A stretch of DNA of 64,000 nucleotides, from NCBI RefSeq assembly GCF_900113865.1, contig NZ_FOQY01000008.1, forward strand, positions 239,496-303,495, written 5' to 3'. The notes under the pieces are model-generated. The model was not told the DNA's origin and did not search any database. It worked only from the letters and a program-made list of their open reading frames with translations. Shown one piece after another: positions 43,940 to 52,069 of this stretch. Positions within the stretch are counted from its first letter, which is position 1; each line of letters starts with the position of its first letter. This DNA comes from Streptosporangium canum (GTDB lineage Bacteria > Actinomycetota > Actinomycetes > Streptosporangiales > Streptosporangiaceae). Made by a program: the position numbers and the translations under genes.

Positions 43940-44757
43940 ACCGCCGGGACATCCTTGCCAGGCTCGGCCGGACCGTCGCCGAGGGCCGCCCGGTCATCGG
44001 CGCCGGCGCCGGCACCGGCCTGTCCGCGAAGTGCGCCGAGGCCGGCGGCGTCGACATGATCATCATCTACAACTCCGGCCGCTACCGGATGGCGGGCCGC
44101 GGTTCGCTGGCGGGGCTGCTGCCGTACGGCGACGCCAACCAGATCGTCGTCGAGATGGCGGCGGAGGTGCTCCCCGTCGTCGAGGACACCCCGGTCCTGG
44201 CCGGGGTCTGCGGTACCGACCCGTTCCGGCTGATGCCCAGGTTCCTCGACCAGCTCGCCGCCATGGGCTTCGCCGGCGTGCAGAACTTCCCGACCGTGGG
44301 GCTGTACGACGGGGTCTTCCGCCAGAACCTGGAGGAGACCGGCATGGGCTACGACCTCGAGGTCGAGATGGTCCGGCTGGCCCGCGAGCGCGACCTGCTG
44401 ACCGCGCCCTACGTCTTCGATGAGGAGCAGGCGCGCGCGATGGCCGAGGCGGGCGCCGACGTCCTGGTCCCGCACGTCGGGCTGACCACCAAGGGCAGCA
44501 TCGGCGCGGGGACCGCGCTGACCCTGGACGAGGCCGTGGAGCGGGTCCAGGCGATGCGCGACGCCGCGGTCGCCGTCCGGCCCGACGTCTTCGTGCTCTG
44601 CCACGGCGGCCCGATCGCCGAACCCGGGGACGCGGCTTACGTGCTGTCGCGCACCGAGGGGGTCGTGGGCTTCTTCGGGGCGTCGTCGGTCGAGCGGCTG
44701 CCGACCGAGCGCGCCATCACCGAGCAGGTCAGGGCCTTCAAGTCGCTGGAGTTCTGA
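43936..44757 (+). CDS. Phosphoenolpyruvate hydrolase family TIM-barrel protein
   Basis: PEP-hydrolase family protein (PF09370 type), 273 residues, corresponding to the C-terminal half of plant Tm-1. Motifs are [51 protein letters not shown] and [16 protein letters not shown]. The TTG start is confirmed by GGGAGGGG seven bases upstream and the TTGA overlap. The enzyme class resembles isocitrate-lyase/PEP-mutase-like barrels; the substrate is unknown. It is probably co-functional with the UPF0261 protein and the cupin that follows. Confidence 0.86.
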   Translation: MNRRDILARLGRTVAEGRPVIGAGAGTGLSAKCAEAGGVDMIIIYNSGRYRMAGRGSLAGLLPYGDANQIVVEMAAEVLPVVEDTPVLAGVCGTDPFRLMPRFLDQLAAMGFAGVQNFPTVGLYDGVFRQNLEETGMGYDLEVEMVRLARERDLLTAPYVFDEEQARAMAEAGADVLVPHVGLTTKGSIGAGTALTLDEAVERVQAMRDAAVAVRPDVFVLCHGGPIAEPGDAAYVLSRTEGVVGFFGASSVERLPTERAITEQVRAFKSLEF

Positions 44758-44782
44758 CAACCCGAGGAAATGAGGAGACGTC

Positions 44783-45190
44783 ATGCACGTCAGTCCCGAC
44801 GCGGTTCCCACGATGGCCTTCGACTGGGGGTCCATCAAGTGGTTCGTCACCCCCTCCAGCGTGGAGGGGGCGGGCAGCTCGCTGGGCGAGGTGATCGTGA
44901 ACCCGGGCCGCGGCCACGCCCGGCACAACCATCCGAACGCCGAGGAGATCATCTACGTGATCTCCGGTGCGGCGGTGCAGATGGTCGACGACGGCGAGCC
45001 GTTCCCGATCAGGGAGGGCGACACCGTGCACATCCCGGCCGGCGCCTACCACTCGACCTTCAACGCGACCTGGCGCCCGCTGCGGCTCATCGTCACCTAC
45101 ACCCCCGGCGGCGAGGAGAAGGCCCTGGAGGCCGCGCCGGACCTCCGAGTGCACGGCCCCGGCACCGTGGCGGAGTGGCGCCAGGCCTGA
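44783..45190 (+). CDS. Cupin domain protein
   Basis: Single-domain cupin, 135 residues. Motif 1 is GRGHARHNHPNAEEIIYVIS followed by G, with His-His-Glu metal ligands, and motif 2 is DTVHIPAGAYHST, with the fourth His. It starts at an ATG 25 bp after the PEP-hydrolase stop, in a context with GAGGAGA. It could be an isomerase or dioxygenase acting on the same small molecule as its operon partners, or a sensor; the sequence does not decide. Confidence 0.85.
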   Translation: MHVSPDAVPTMAFDWGSIKWFVTPSSVEGAGSSLGEVIVNPGRGHARHNHPNAEEIIYVISGAAVQMVDDGEPFPIREGDTVHIPAGAYHSTFNATWRPLRLIVTYTPGGEEKALEAAPDLRVHGPGTVAEWRQA

Positions 45191-45488
45191 GGGCGCGGAG
45201 ACGGTACGCCGCGCCCGCCCGGTCCGCGCCACGGCTCGTGCGGCGCGACGGGGTCCGGTCGGGGCCTGTCCGGTGAGTCTTCGGCCGGCGCATCAGGCAT
45301 GGTCGCCGATGCTGGATACATGGTTCATCGAGGAGAGCTCACCGATCAGCAGTCGGCCACCTGCCGGTCGACCGGCGGCCGGACGCGCTGGCGGCGATCG
45401 TGGACTCCTCCTGGACCCAGGGGCCAGGAGGGAGTCCCGCCGCCGCTTCCACGAGCAGGGGGGCGGCGGCGCCCCGCCTGACCCCGAC
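45191..45488. other. Convergent intergenic region, 298 bp
   Basis: This spacer separates the cupin and GlcF-like gene ends. No hairpin of high quality and no conserved gene are visible. A 60-codon plus-strand frame from 45299 begins MVADAGYMVHRGELTDQQ, faintly like a phytanoyl-CoA dioxygenase start, but it decays at once and is not called. Confidence 0.3.
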
Positions 45489-46529
45489 TCAACGGTCCGC
45501 GGGCCTGACGGCGCCGGCCGCGAGCTCCGCCAGATGTACCACGCGCACCGAGGACTTCCTGCGGCGCAGGCCCTGTTCGAGCTGGCGGTGACAGCCGGGG
45601 TTGACCACCGCCAGGTAGTCGATCCCGGCCGCCTCGATCTCGTCGAGCTTGGCATCGAGGATCCGTGCGCTGTCCCGGGGCCGGACGAGGGCGTAGCTGC
45701 CGGCCGCCCCGCAGCAGCTCCCCGCCGAGGGCAGTTCGACGTACTCACCCATCCGTTCCAGCAGCGCCCGGGGCTCGCGCCAGACGCCGAGGCCGTTGCG
45801 GAGGTGGCAGGAGTCCTGCAGGGCGATGCGCGCGCCGGTCTCGGGGAGGTCCTCGCCGGTCGAATACTCCGAGATCTCCTTGACCCTGTCTCGGCCGAGC
45901 ACGTCGGCGAGGTGGGCGGCGCAGCCGCCGGAAGTGGTGACGATCGTGCCGGGCAGCCGCTCGCCCAGTTCGGCGGCCATCTGCCGGCCGCGGGCGGAGT
46001 CGCCGTTGTGCGCGTGCAGCGCTCCGCAGCATCCCTGCGCCGCCGGGGCCGCGAGCTCGGGGTGGAGTCGCCGGGCGGCCCGGCTCACCTCCGGGTAGAG
46101 GGCGCGTTCGAAGCAGCCGAGCATCAGGTGCGGGCCGGAGGGGGAGGGGCGGGTGCGGGCATGGCGGCGGAACAGGCCGAGCAGCCGTACCCGCCAGGGG
46201 GAGTTCACCGCGGACATCAGCAGCCAGACGATCAGGGGACGGCGGGTGCCCTGCCACTGCCGGTCCCGCCATTCCTCAAGCAGCGCGCCGTACTGGACAC
46301 CCGCCGGGCAGACGGTCTCGCAGGCCCGGCAGCCGAGGCAGAAGCTCGACTCCTCCTGGAGCCGCAGGTCGTTGCCCGGCAGGGTGCCCTCCTCCAGGGC
46401 GCGCATCAGCGTGATCCGGCCCCGCGGGGAGGACGTCTCGTCCTTGGTGAGCGCGTAGGTGGGGCAGGCGGGGAGGCAGAAGCCGCAGGAGATGCAGCGG
46501 TCGAGCAGTTCGGGGGTGAAGCCGTTCAC
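45489..46529 (-). CDS. glcF: Glycolate/lactate oxidase iron-sulfur subunit (GlcF-like)
   Basis: Iron-sulfur electron-transfer subunit, 346 residues. Two 4Fe-4S motifs are complete: CISCGFCLPACP and CLGCRACETVCP. Two CCG-type domains follow, with GCFERALYPE...GCCGALH and DSCHLRNGLG...GSCCGAAGSYAL...NPGCH. It passes electrons from the FAD subunit to quinone. The GTG start overlaps the FAD-subunit stop by 4 bp (GTGA). No glcE-like gene is present; two-subunit forms are frequent in actinomycetes. Confidence 0.88.
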   Translation of the reverse strand: MNGFTPELLDRCISCGFCLPACPTYALTKDETSSPRGRITLMRALEEGTLPGNDLRLQEESSFCLGCRACETVCPAGVQYGALLEEWRDRQWQGTRRPLIVWLLMSAVNSPWRVRLLGLFRRHARTRPSPSGPHLMLGCFERALYPEVSRAARRLHPELAAPAAQGCCGALHAHNGDSARGRQMAAELGERLPGTIVTTSGGCAAHLADVLGRDRVKEISEYSTGEDLPETGARIALQDSCHLRNGLGVWREPRALLERMGEYVELPSAGSCCGAAGSYALVRPRDSARILDAKLDEIEAAGIDYLAVVNPGCHRQLEQGLRRRKSSVRVVHLAELAAGAVRPADR

Positions 46530-47929
46530 GAGCCCAGCTTTCCAGGGTTGAGGATGCCTGCGGGGTCGAAGGCGGCCTTGATCCGGCGGAGCAGCGCCAT
46601 CTGCCCGGCGCCCAGCCGCTCGGTGAGATAGGGCAGTTTGGCGGCGCCGACGCCGTGCTCTCCGGTGATGGTGCCGCCGAGCTCCATCGCGGTGCGGAAG
46701 ATGTCGCCGAAGGCGTGGTGCGCGCGCTCGGTCGCGTCGGTGTCGCCGGCGTCCACGATGCAGGTGGGGTGGAGGTTGCCGTCTCCCGCGTGGCCGAAGG
46801 TGGCGATCGTGAGATCATGCCGGCCGGCGATGGCGTCGATGCGGTCGACCATCTCGGCGATGCGCGGGCGCGGCACGCTGGCGTCCTCCAGAATGGTGAC
46901 CGAGCCCAGCCGCGACAGCGCCGGCAGCGCGCACCGCCGTGCGGCGAGCAGCGCCTCCGACTCGGCCGCCGCGCCCGCGACGGTGGCGTCGAGGGCGCCC
47001 TCGACGAGGCAGAGCTCGGCCATGCGAGCGAGATGGCGGCCGACCGGTGAGGCGTCGCCGTCGTCGCCGAAGAGCAGCAGCGCCCCCGCGTCGGTCCTGA
47101 GCCCGAGCCGGGCATAGGACTCGACCGCGTCGATGCATCTGGCGTCCAGGAACTCCAGCGTCGCCGGGAGGAGACCGGAGCCGATGATCCGTGCCACGGC
47201 CCGCCCGGCGTCGGCCAGGGTGGCGAAGTACGCCAGGCCGGTGCCGCTGGCCTCCGGGGCGGGAGTGAGCGCGACCGTCGCCTCGGTGATCACGCCGAGG
47301 GTGCCTTCGGAGCCGGTGAGCAGGCGGGTGAGGTCGTAGCCCGCGACGTCCTTCCACAGCCGCCCGCCGGTCCGGACGACCTCGCCGGTCGCGAGCACCG
47401 CTTGCAGTCCGAGCACGTAGTTGCGCGTGACGCCGTACTTGAGACCGCGCAGTCCCCCCGCGCAGGTGGCGATGGTGCCGCCGATCGTGGCCACGGTCCT
47501 GCTGCCGGGGTCGGGCGCGTACAACAGGCCGTGCGCGGCGACGGCTCCGGACAGTTCGGCCGTGGTGACGCCCGGCTGGCAGACCGCGAGCAGCTCGTCG
47601 GCGCTGATCTCCAGGATGCGGTCGAGCCGGGTCAGCACCAGCACGATGCCGCCGCTGAGGGGGACGGTGGCGGCGCACAGGTTGGACCCGGCTCCGCGGG
47701 GGACGACCGGGACGGACCGCGCGCCGGCCAGCTTGAGCACGGCCGAGACCTCCTCGGTGGAACCGGGGTGGACGACGGCGCCGGGTCTGGCGGAGAAGAG
47801 CGGGGTGGCGTCCCTGGCGTAGGCGGCGACGTCTCCGTCCGCGTGCCGTACATGATCTGCGCCGACGATCGCGCGCAGCTCCCGCAGCACGGTGGCGTCC
47901 ATCGGTTCTCCGCGTGAGACGGTCTTCAT
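46526..47929 (-). CDS. glcD: FAD-linked glycolate/D-lactate oxidase subunit (GlcD-like)
   Basis: FAD-linked 2-hydroxy-acid dehydrogenase, 467 residues. FAD contacts are VPVVPRGAGSNLC, PDPGSRTVATIGGTIATCAG and GLKYGVTRNYVLGLQAVLAT. C-terminal catalytic elements are FGHAGDGNLHP and GTITGEHGVGAAKLPYL. It oxidises glycolate or lactate to glyoxylate or pyruvate. The ATG at 47929 has GGGAGAG five bases upstream. It is the third gene of an IclR-site-controlled minus-strand operon. Glycolate or lactate could come from the FAA-hydrolase reaction encoded divergently. Confidence 0.9.
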   Translation of the reverse strand: MKTVSRGEPMDATVLRELRAIVGADHVRHADGDVAAYARDATPLFSARPGAVVHPGSTEEVSAVLKLAGARSVPVVPRGAGSNLCAATVPLSGGIVLVLTRLDRILEISADELLAVCQPGVTTAELSGAVAAHGLLYAPDPGSRTVATIGGTIATCAGGLRGLKYGVTRNYVLGLQAVLATGEVVRTGGRLWKDVAGYDLTRLLTGSEGTLGVITEATVALTPAPEASGTGLAYFATLADAGRAVARIIGSGLLPATLEFLDARCIDAVESYARLGLRTDAGALLLFGDDGDASPVGRHLARMAELCLVEGALDATVAGAAAESEALLAARRCALPALSRLGSVTILEDASVPRPRIAEMVDRIDAIAGRHDLTIATFGHAGDGNLHPTCIVDAGDTDATERAHHAFGDIFRTAMELGGTITGEHGVGAAKLPYLTERLGAGQMALLRRIKAAFDPAGILNPGKLGS

Positions 47930-47961
47930 GGGTTCTCTCCCTGACGTACGGCGGTGCGGTG

Positions 47962-48726
47962 TCACATGATCGCCAGCTGGCCGCCGTCGATCACCAGCTC
48001 GGTGCCGTGGATGAACGCCGCGTCGTCGGAGGCCAGGAAGGCGTATCCGGCGGCGACCTCCTCGGCCAGGCCCGCCCGGCCGAGCGGGATGTGGTCGCGC
48101 TCGTAGGCGGAGACGAAGTCGTCGGCGAGCCCGGCCGAGATCGCCGAGTTCAGCGGGGTGCGGATGTAGCCGGGGCAGAGCGCGTTGACGCGGATGCCGT
48201 GCCTGCCGAGCTCCACCGCCATGGTCTTGGTGAGAAGGAGCACGCCGCCCTTGGAGGCGTTGTAGTGGGCGTAGTCCGCCTCTCCGCCGAGCCCGTTGGT
48301 GGACGACATGTTGAGGATCACCCCGCTGGAGCCCCGTGCCACCAGGTGCTTCGCCACGGCCTGGGCGGTCAGGAACATGCCGCGCAGGTTCACCGCGATG
48401 ATCCGGTCCCAGTGGCCGGGGGTGATCTCCAGGAACGGCTCGCGCCAGGCGGTGCCCGCGTTGTTGATCAGCACGTCGACGCCGCCCAGCGCCACGACTG
48501 CGCCGTCGACCAGCCGGGCGACGTCGGCCTCGGAGCCGACGTCGCCCGCCAGCCCGCTCACCTCGCCCAGCGGGGCGAGCTCGGCCACCGTCCGGTCGAC
48601 CTCGGCCTGGTCCAGCCCGCCGATGAACAGCCGGGAGCCCTCCTGGAGGAACCTCCGTGCCGTGGCGGCGCCGATGCCGCTGCTGCCACCGCTGACCAGC
48701 ACCCGCTTCCCGGTCAATCCTCGCAT
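47962..48726 (-). CDS. SDR family NAD(P)-dependent dehydrogenase
   Basis: Classical short-chain dehydrogenase, 254 residues. The coenzyme motif is VLVSGGSSGIGAATARRFL, then NNAG in DVLINNAGTAW, and the active site has Ser in NMSSTNG with Tyr and Lys in YAHYNASKGG. The C-terminus FIHGTELVIDGGQ is typical of FabG-like sugar or sugar-acid dehydrogenases. AAGGAGG six bases before the ATG at 48726 fixes the start; a much longer upstream frame belongs to a shadow. It may oxidise a sugar, aldonate or 2-keto-3-deoxy-aldonate in the pathway. Confidence 0.9.
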   Translation of the reverse strand: MRGLTGKRVLVSGGSSGIGAATARRFLQEGSRLFIGGLDQAEVDRTVAELAPLGEVSGLAGDVGSEADVARLVDGAVVALGGVDVLINNAGTAWREPFLEITPGHWDRIIAVNLRGMFLTAQAVAKHLVARGSSGVILNMSSTNGLGGEADYAHYNASKGGVLLLTKTMAVELGRHGIRVNALCPGYIRTPLNSAISAGLADDFVSAYERDHIPLGRAGLAEEVAAGYAFLASDDAAFIHGTELVIDGGQLAIM

Positions 48727-48740
48727 CGTGTGCCTCCTTT

Positions 48741-49838
48741 TCAGAGCACGGCGCCGCGGGCGGCGACGCGCAGTTCGGTGACGACCCGGCCGCCCTCGAC
48801 GCCGTGGGCGACGTCGAAGAGGTTGACGACAGGGCAGGCGTGGCCCGGGATGAGCTGCATCCGCGTGCCGATGGGCAGCTCGCCGTCGCGGGCGTGACCC
48901 GGTCCGAGGTGTGCCACGCCGTGTTCCTCGTTGAGGAACTCCATGTGCAGGTACGGCAGGCCGACGGCCCTGATCCAGCCGGGGGTGCCGGTCCCGTCGG
49001 AGGTGAGGCACTTGGTGCCGGCGTCGAGCACCACCCGCTCCGGCGACGGGCGTCCGACCACCGTGGTCAGCACCCGGGCGCCCGTGGTCTCCTCGGTGGC
49101 CACGCCGAGCCGCATCATCGCCGTGTCGTTGAAGATGTAGGTGCCGGGCCTGATCTCGGTCACTCCGGCGACCCCGGCGACGTGCCGGGCGGTGGGGGTG
49201 GAGCCGACGCTGATCTCGCGGATCTCGATCCCCTCGCGGGCGCACAGCTCGGCGGTGGCCACCAGGTCGGCGCCCTCGCGGCGGGCGGTCTCGGCCAGCT
49301 CCTCCGGCGAGCGCGAGTGGTAGGCGTGGCCCGCGAGGGTAAGCAGGCCCACGACCTCGACGCCGGGAATCGCGGCGATCTCGGCGACCAGGTCGGCGGT
49401 GGGGCGACCGGGCGGGCGGCCCAGCCGGTGCATCCCGGTGTCGACCTCCACCAGCACCTCGACGGGCGCCCCCGTCTGGCGGCCCAGCCGGCCGAGGCCG
49501 GCGGCGACCTCGGGGGAGTCGAGGCTGACCCGCACCCTGGCGCGCTCGCGGAGCGCGGCGAGGCGGCGCAGTTTGGGTTCGCCCCAGATCGGATAGGCAA
49601 TCAGGATGTCGTCGATCCCGGCGTCGGCCATGACCTCGGCCTCTCCGAGCTTCGCGCAGGTGATGCCGGTCGCGCCGGCCTCCAGCTGTATCCGGGCCAG
49701 CTCGGGGATCTTGTGGGTCTTGATGTGAGGGCGGAGTCCGACGCCGTGCGCGGCGGCCGCCTTCGCCATCTCGGCCACGTTGGCGCGGACCACGTCGAGG
49801 TCGATGACCAGGGCCGGGGTGTCGAGTTCGGGATACAT
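48741..49838 (-). CDS. D-threonine aldolase-like PLP enzyme (alanine racemase fold)
   Basis: Fold-type III PLP enzyme of the D-threonine aldolase/D-serine dehydratase-like (DSD1) family, 365 residues. The PLP Lys is in LRPHIKTHKIP. The metal site typical of the family is in the C-terminal domain (IPGHACPVVNLFD, H-x-C). GMHRLGRPPG and SVGSTPTARH contact phosphate in relatives. It could cleave a D-3-hydroxyamino acid to glycine plus aldehyde, or dehydrate or epimerise one. It is the first gene of the operon, 56 bp from paired IclR-type sites. Confidence 0.86.
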   Translation of the reverse strand: MYPELDTPALVIDLDVVRANVAEMAKAAAAHGVGLRPHIKTHKIPELARIQLEAGATGITCAKLGEAEVMADAGIDDILIAYPIWGEPKLRRLAALRERARVRVSLDSPEVAAGLGRLGRQTGAPVEVLVEVDTGMHRLGRPPGRPTADLVAEIAAIPGVEVVGLLTLAGHAYHSRSPEELAETARREGADLVATAELCAREGIEIREISVGSTPTARHVAGVAGVTEIRPGTYIFNDTAMMRLGVATEETTGARVLTTVVGRPSPERVVLDAGTKCLTSDGTGTPGWIRAVGLPYLHMEFLNEEHGVAHLGPGHARDGELPIGTRMQLIPGHACPVVNLFDVAHGVEGGRVVTELRVAARGAVL

Positions 49839-49893
49839 CGGTGGGGCCGCCCCTCTCGGCTGTACGGCGAGTTCTGACCGAAAGTAGCACCAG

Positions 49894-49928
49894 TTCCGTA
49901 ATGCGGTCTAGCATTCTGTTATCCGGAA
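49894..49928 (-). promoter_or_regulatory. Paired IclR-type operators before the aldolase-like operon
   Basis: TTCCGTAATGCGGTC (49894-49908) and TTCTGTTATCCGGAA (49914-49928) both fit TTCCG-N5-CGGAA and start exactly 20 bp apart. The same motif recurs at five other promoters in this window. Confidence 0.75.
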
Positions 49929-50136
49929 TTGATGGTGCGGAGCGTGATCTCCGGTGGGCGTCATCGGCCGGGACCCGGCGACCTCACGGGAGGCAAGGGG
50001 GCGGTGAAGAGCGACGCCGGATCCGGCCGGCCCGCCGCGCGTTCCACCGCGTTTCCTGAGCCGCGACCCAGAAGTACCGCCCTCATCTGGGATATTTCCG
50101 AAGGCTCTTGACAGCCGCTCTCCTCGATGGTGTTCT

Positions 50137-50171
50137 ATCGCCTATTCAGAATTGCATTCTGCAATGCGGAA
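50137..50171 (+). promoter_or_regulatory. IclR-type operator before the FAA hydrolase operon
   Basis: A strong copy, TTCTGCAATGCGGAA, lies at 50157-50171, only 12 bases before the start codon. A degenerate copy ending CAGAA lies 20 bp upstream (50137-50151). A -35-like TTGACA is at 50108-50113. Confidence 0.7.
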
Positions 50172-50183
50172 TGAGGAGAGTGC

Positions 50184-51014
50184 ATGAGACTCGGTACGGT
50201 GCGCGTCGACGGGATCCGGTCCGCAGCGGTGGAACGCGAGGGAATCTGGTACGCGCTGGGCGTCCCCACCGGCACTCCGCTGGAGACGGTGCTGGCCGGG
50301 GGAGCCGAGCAGACCCTGCGGCTGGCCGCCTCGGCGTCCGAGCGGCTCGCGGGCGCGGCGCCCGTCGCGCCGCTGCGGCCCGGCAAGATCGTGGCGATCG
50401 GGTTGAACTACCTGGACCACATCCGTGAAGCCGGGATGGACAAGCCGGAGCGCCCGCTGATGTTCGCCAAGTTCCCCTCCAGCGTGATCGGCCCCGGCGA
50501 GCCGATCGTCATCGACGGCGAGCTGACCGAGCGGGTCGACTGGGAGGTCGAGCTGGCCGCCGTCATCGGCGCGCCGCTCCGGCGCGCGAGCCCGGCCGAG
50601 GCGCTGTCGGGTGTGGCGGGATACACCGTGGCCAACGACGTCTCCGCCCGCGACCTGCAGTTCGCCGACGGCCAGTGGACGCGCGGCAAGAGCCTGGACA
50701 CCTTCTGCCCGCTCGGCCCCGTCGTCGTGACGCCCGACGAGCTGGGTGACCCGCAGTCGCTCCGGCTGCGGACGGTCGTCAACGGCGAGACCGTGCAGGA
50801 CTCCAGCACCAAGGAGATGCTCTTCGGCGTCGCCGAGCTGCTGTCCTACTGCTCCCGCGCCTTCACCCTCGAACCCGGCGACGTGGTGCTGACCGGCACC
50901 CCCTGGGGCTGCGGCGAGTTCATGGACCCGCGCCGCTCGCTCCGGCCGGGAGACGTCGTCGAGGTGACCGTCGAGGGCATCGGCACCCTGCGCAACCCCG
51001 TCGTGGGCCTGTGA
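50184..51014 (+). CDS. Fumarylacetoacetate hydrolase family protein
   Basis: FAH-family enzyme, 276 residues. A short N-terminal domain (MRLGTVRVDGIRSAAVEREG) precedes the catalytic domain: GKIVAIGLNYLDHIREAG, FAKFPSSVIGPGEPI, metal ligands in VDWEVELAAVIG, VANDVSARDLQ and the C-terminal LTGTPWGCG. Relatives cleave or hydrate 2,4-diketo or 2-keto-3-deoxy acids, for example releasing pyruvate with glycolate or lactate. GAGGAGAG lies just upstream of the ATG. It is the first gene of a plus-strand operon under an IclR-type site. Confidence 0.9.
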   Translation: MRLGTVRVDGIRSAAVEREGIWYALGVPTGTPLETVLAGGAEQTLRLAASASERLAGAAPVAPLRPGKIVAIGLNYLDHIREAGMDKPERPLMFAKFPSSVIGPGEPIVIDGELTERVDWEVELAAVIGAPLRRASPAEALSGVAGYTVANDVSARDLQFADGQWTRGKSLDTFCPLGPVVVTPDELGDPQSLRLRTVVNGETVQDSSTKEMLFGVAELLSYCSRAFTLEPGDVVLTGTPWGCGEFMDPRRSLRPGDVVEVTVEGIGTLRNPVVGL

Positions 51015-51085
51015 CGGCCACGGTGCCGGAGCATCCCCGCACGGCCGTCCCCGAATCACGCCCGACCCCCGAGACAGGAGTTTCC

Positions 51086-51124
51086 GTGAGACACGCGCAT
51101 CCGACCAGTGGCGGGCCCCGATGA
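51086..51124 (+). CDS. 12-codon leader ORF coupled to MDR gene
   Basis: A GTG with CAGGAG five bases upstream opens a 12-residue frame (VRHAHPTSGGPR; formyl-Met at the GTG). Its TGA overlaps the ATG of the dehydrogenase gene. The dehydrogenase itself has only a weak ribosome-binding site (GGCGGG), so ribosomes probably arrive through this mini-cistron. No similarity is recognisable in so short a peptide. Confidence 0.45.
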   Translation: MRHAHPTSGGPR

Positions 51125-52056
51125 GGGCGCTGGTGTTCACCGGGCCCGGCGTCGTGGAGATGTGGGACGTGCCGGAGCCCGAGCCCGGACCCGGCGACGT
51201 GCTGGTGCACGTGGTCGCCTCCGGCATCTGCGGCAGCGAGCTGCACGGCGTCAAGACGCCGGGCTTCCGGGTGCCGCCGCTGGTGATGGGGCACGAGTTC
51301 GCCGGCCGCACGGAGGACGGCGCCCCCGTCATCGTGAACCCGATCCTCTCCTGCGGTCACTGCGACCTGTGCGCGCTGGGCACGCGCAACGTGTGCCGGC
51401 AGCGCCGGATCATCGGGGTGCACACGCCGGGCGGGTTCGCCGAACGGGTCGCGGTGCCGGCCGGCGCGCTGACCCCGCTGCCCGAGGGACTCGGCTGGAC
51501 GGCGGCGGGCATCGTCGAACCGGCGGCCAACGCCGTCCACGCCTGGGCGCTGGCCGGCGCTCCGGCGGGGGCACGGGTGGGCGTCATCGGCGCCGGCGCC
51601 ATCGGCCTGGCCTGCCTGCAGGTCGCCCTGTCGGGCGGGGCCGCGAGCGTGGAGATCGCCGACCGGTCCGACAGCCGCCGCGCGATCGCCGGCCGTCTGG
51701 GCGCCGCCGCGGCCGTGCCCCAGCTGACCGGCGAGTATGACGTGGTCTTCGACGCGGTGGGCGCGGCCGCCACCCACGAACAGTCGCTCGCCCGGCTGCG
51801 CCCCGGCGGGGCCGCGGTCTGGCTGGGCCTGGCCGACAGCACCGCCGGGTTCGACGCCGCCGACCTCGTACGTGGCGAGAAGCGGGTGCTCGGCTCCTTC
51901 GCCTACCGCGACGACGACTTCGCCGCCGCGGTGGACCTGGTCGGCGGCTGGGACCTGAGCTGGGTCGACACCTTTCCGCTCGCCGAGGGCGCCGAGATCT
52001 TCACCACGCTCATGAACGGCCGGGCAACCCCCGTCAAAGCACTGCTCACCCCCTGA
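51121..52056 (+). CDS. Zinc-dependent MDR alcohol/polyol dehydrogenase
   Basis: Medium-chain dehydrogenase, 311 residues, shorter than the usual 340-350. The catalytic zinc ligands are Cys in SGICGSELHG and His with Glu in MGHEFAG. Structural-zinc Cys are in CGHCDLCALGTRNVC. The NAD motif is VGVIGAGAIGLACLQVALSG. It is most like sorbitol, threonine or galactitol dehydrogenases, and would oxidise a hydroxyl on an imported sugar. Its start overlaps the leader mini-ORF, and it is followed by the GH4 gene after 13 bp. Confidence 0.88.
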   Translation: MRALVFTGPGVVEMWDVPEPEPGPGDVLVHVVASGICGSELHGVKTPGFRVPPLVMGHEFAGRTEDGAPVIVNPILSCGHCDLCALGTRNVCRQRRIIGVHTPGGFAERVAVPAGALTPLPEGLGWTAAGIVEPAANAVHAWALAGAPAGARVGVIGAGAIGLACLQVALSGGAASVEIADRSDSRRAIAGRLGAAAAVPQLTGEYDVVFDAVGAAATHEQSLARLRPGGAAVWLGLADSTAGFDAADLVRGEKRVLGSFAYRDDDFAAAVDLVGGWDLSWVDTFPLAEGAEIFTTLMNGRATPVKALLTP

Positions 52057-52069
52057 ATCGAGGTATCCC

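Noticed and set aside
45299..45481. Small plus-strand frame beginning like a phytanoyl-CoA dioxygenase
   Set aside because: Only about 15 residues look similar, no metal motif follows, and there is no ribosome-binding site.
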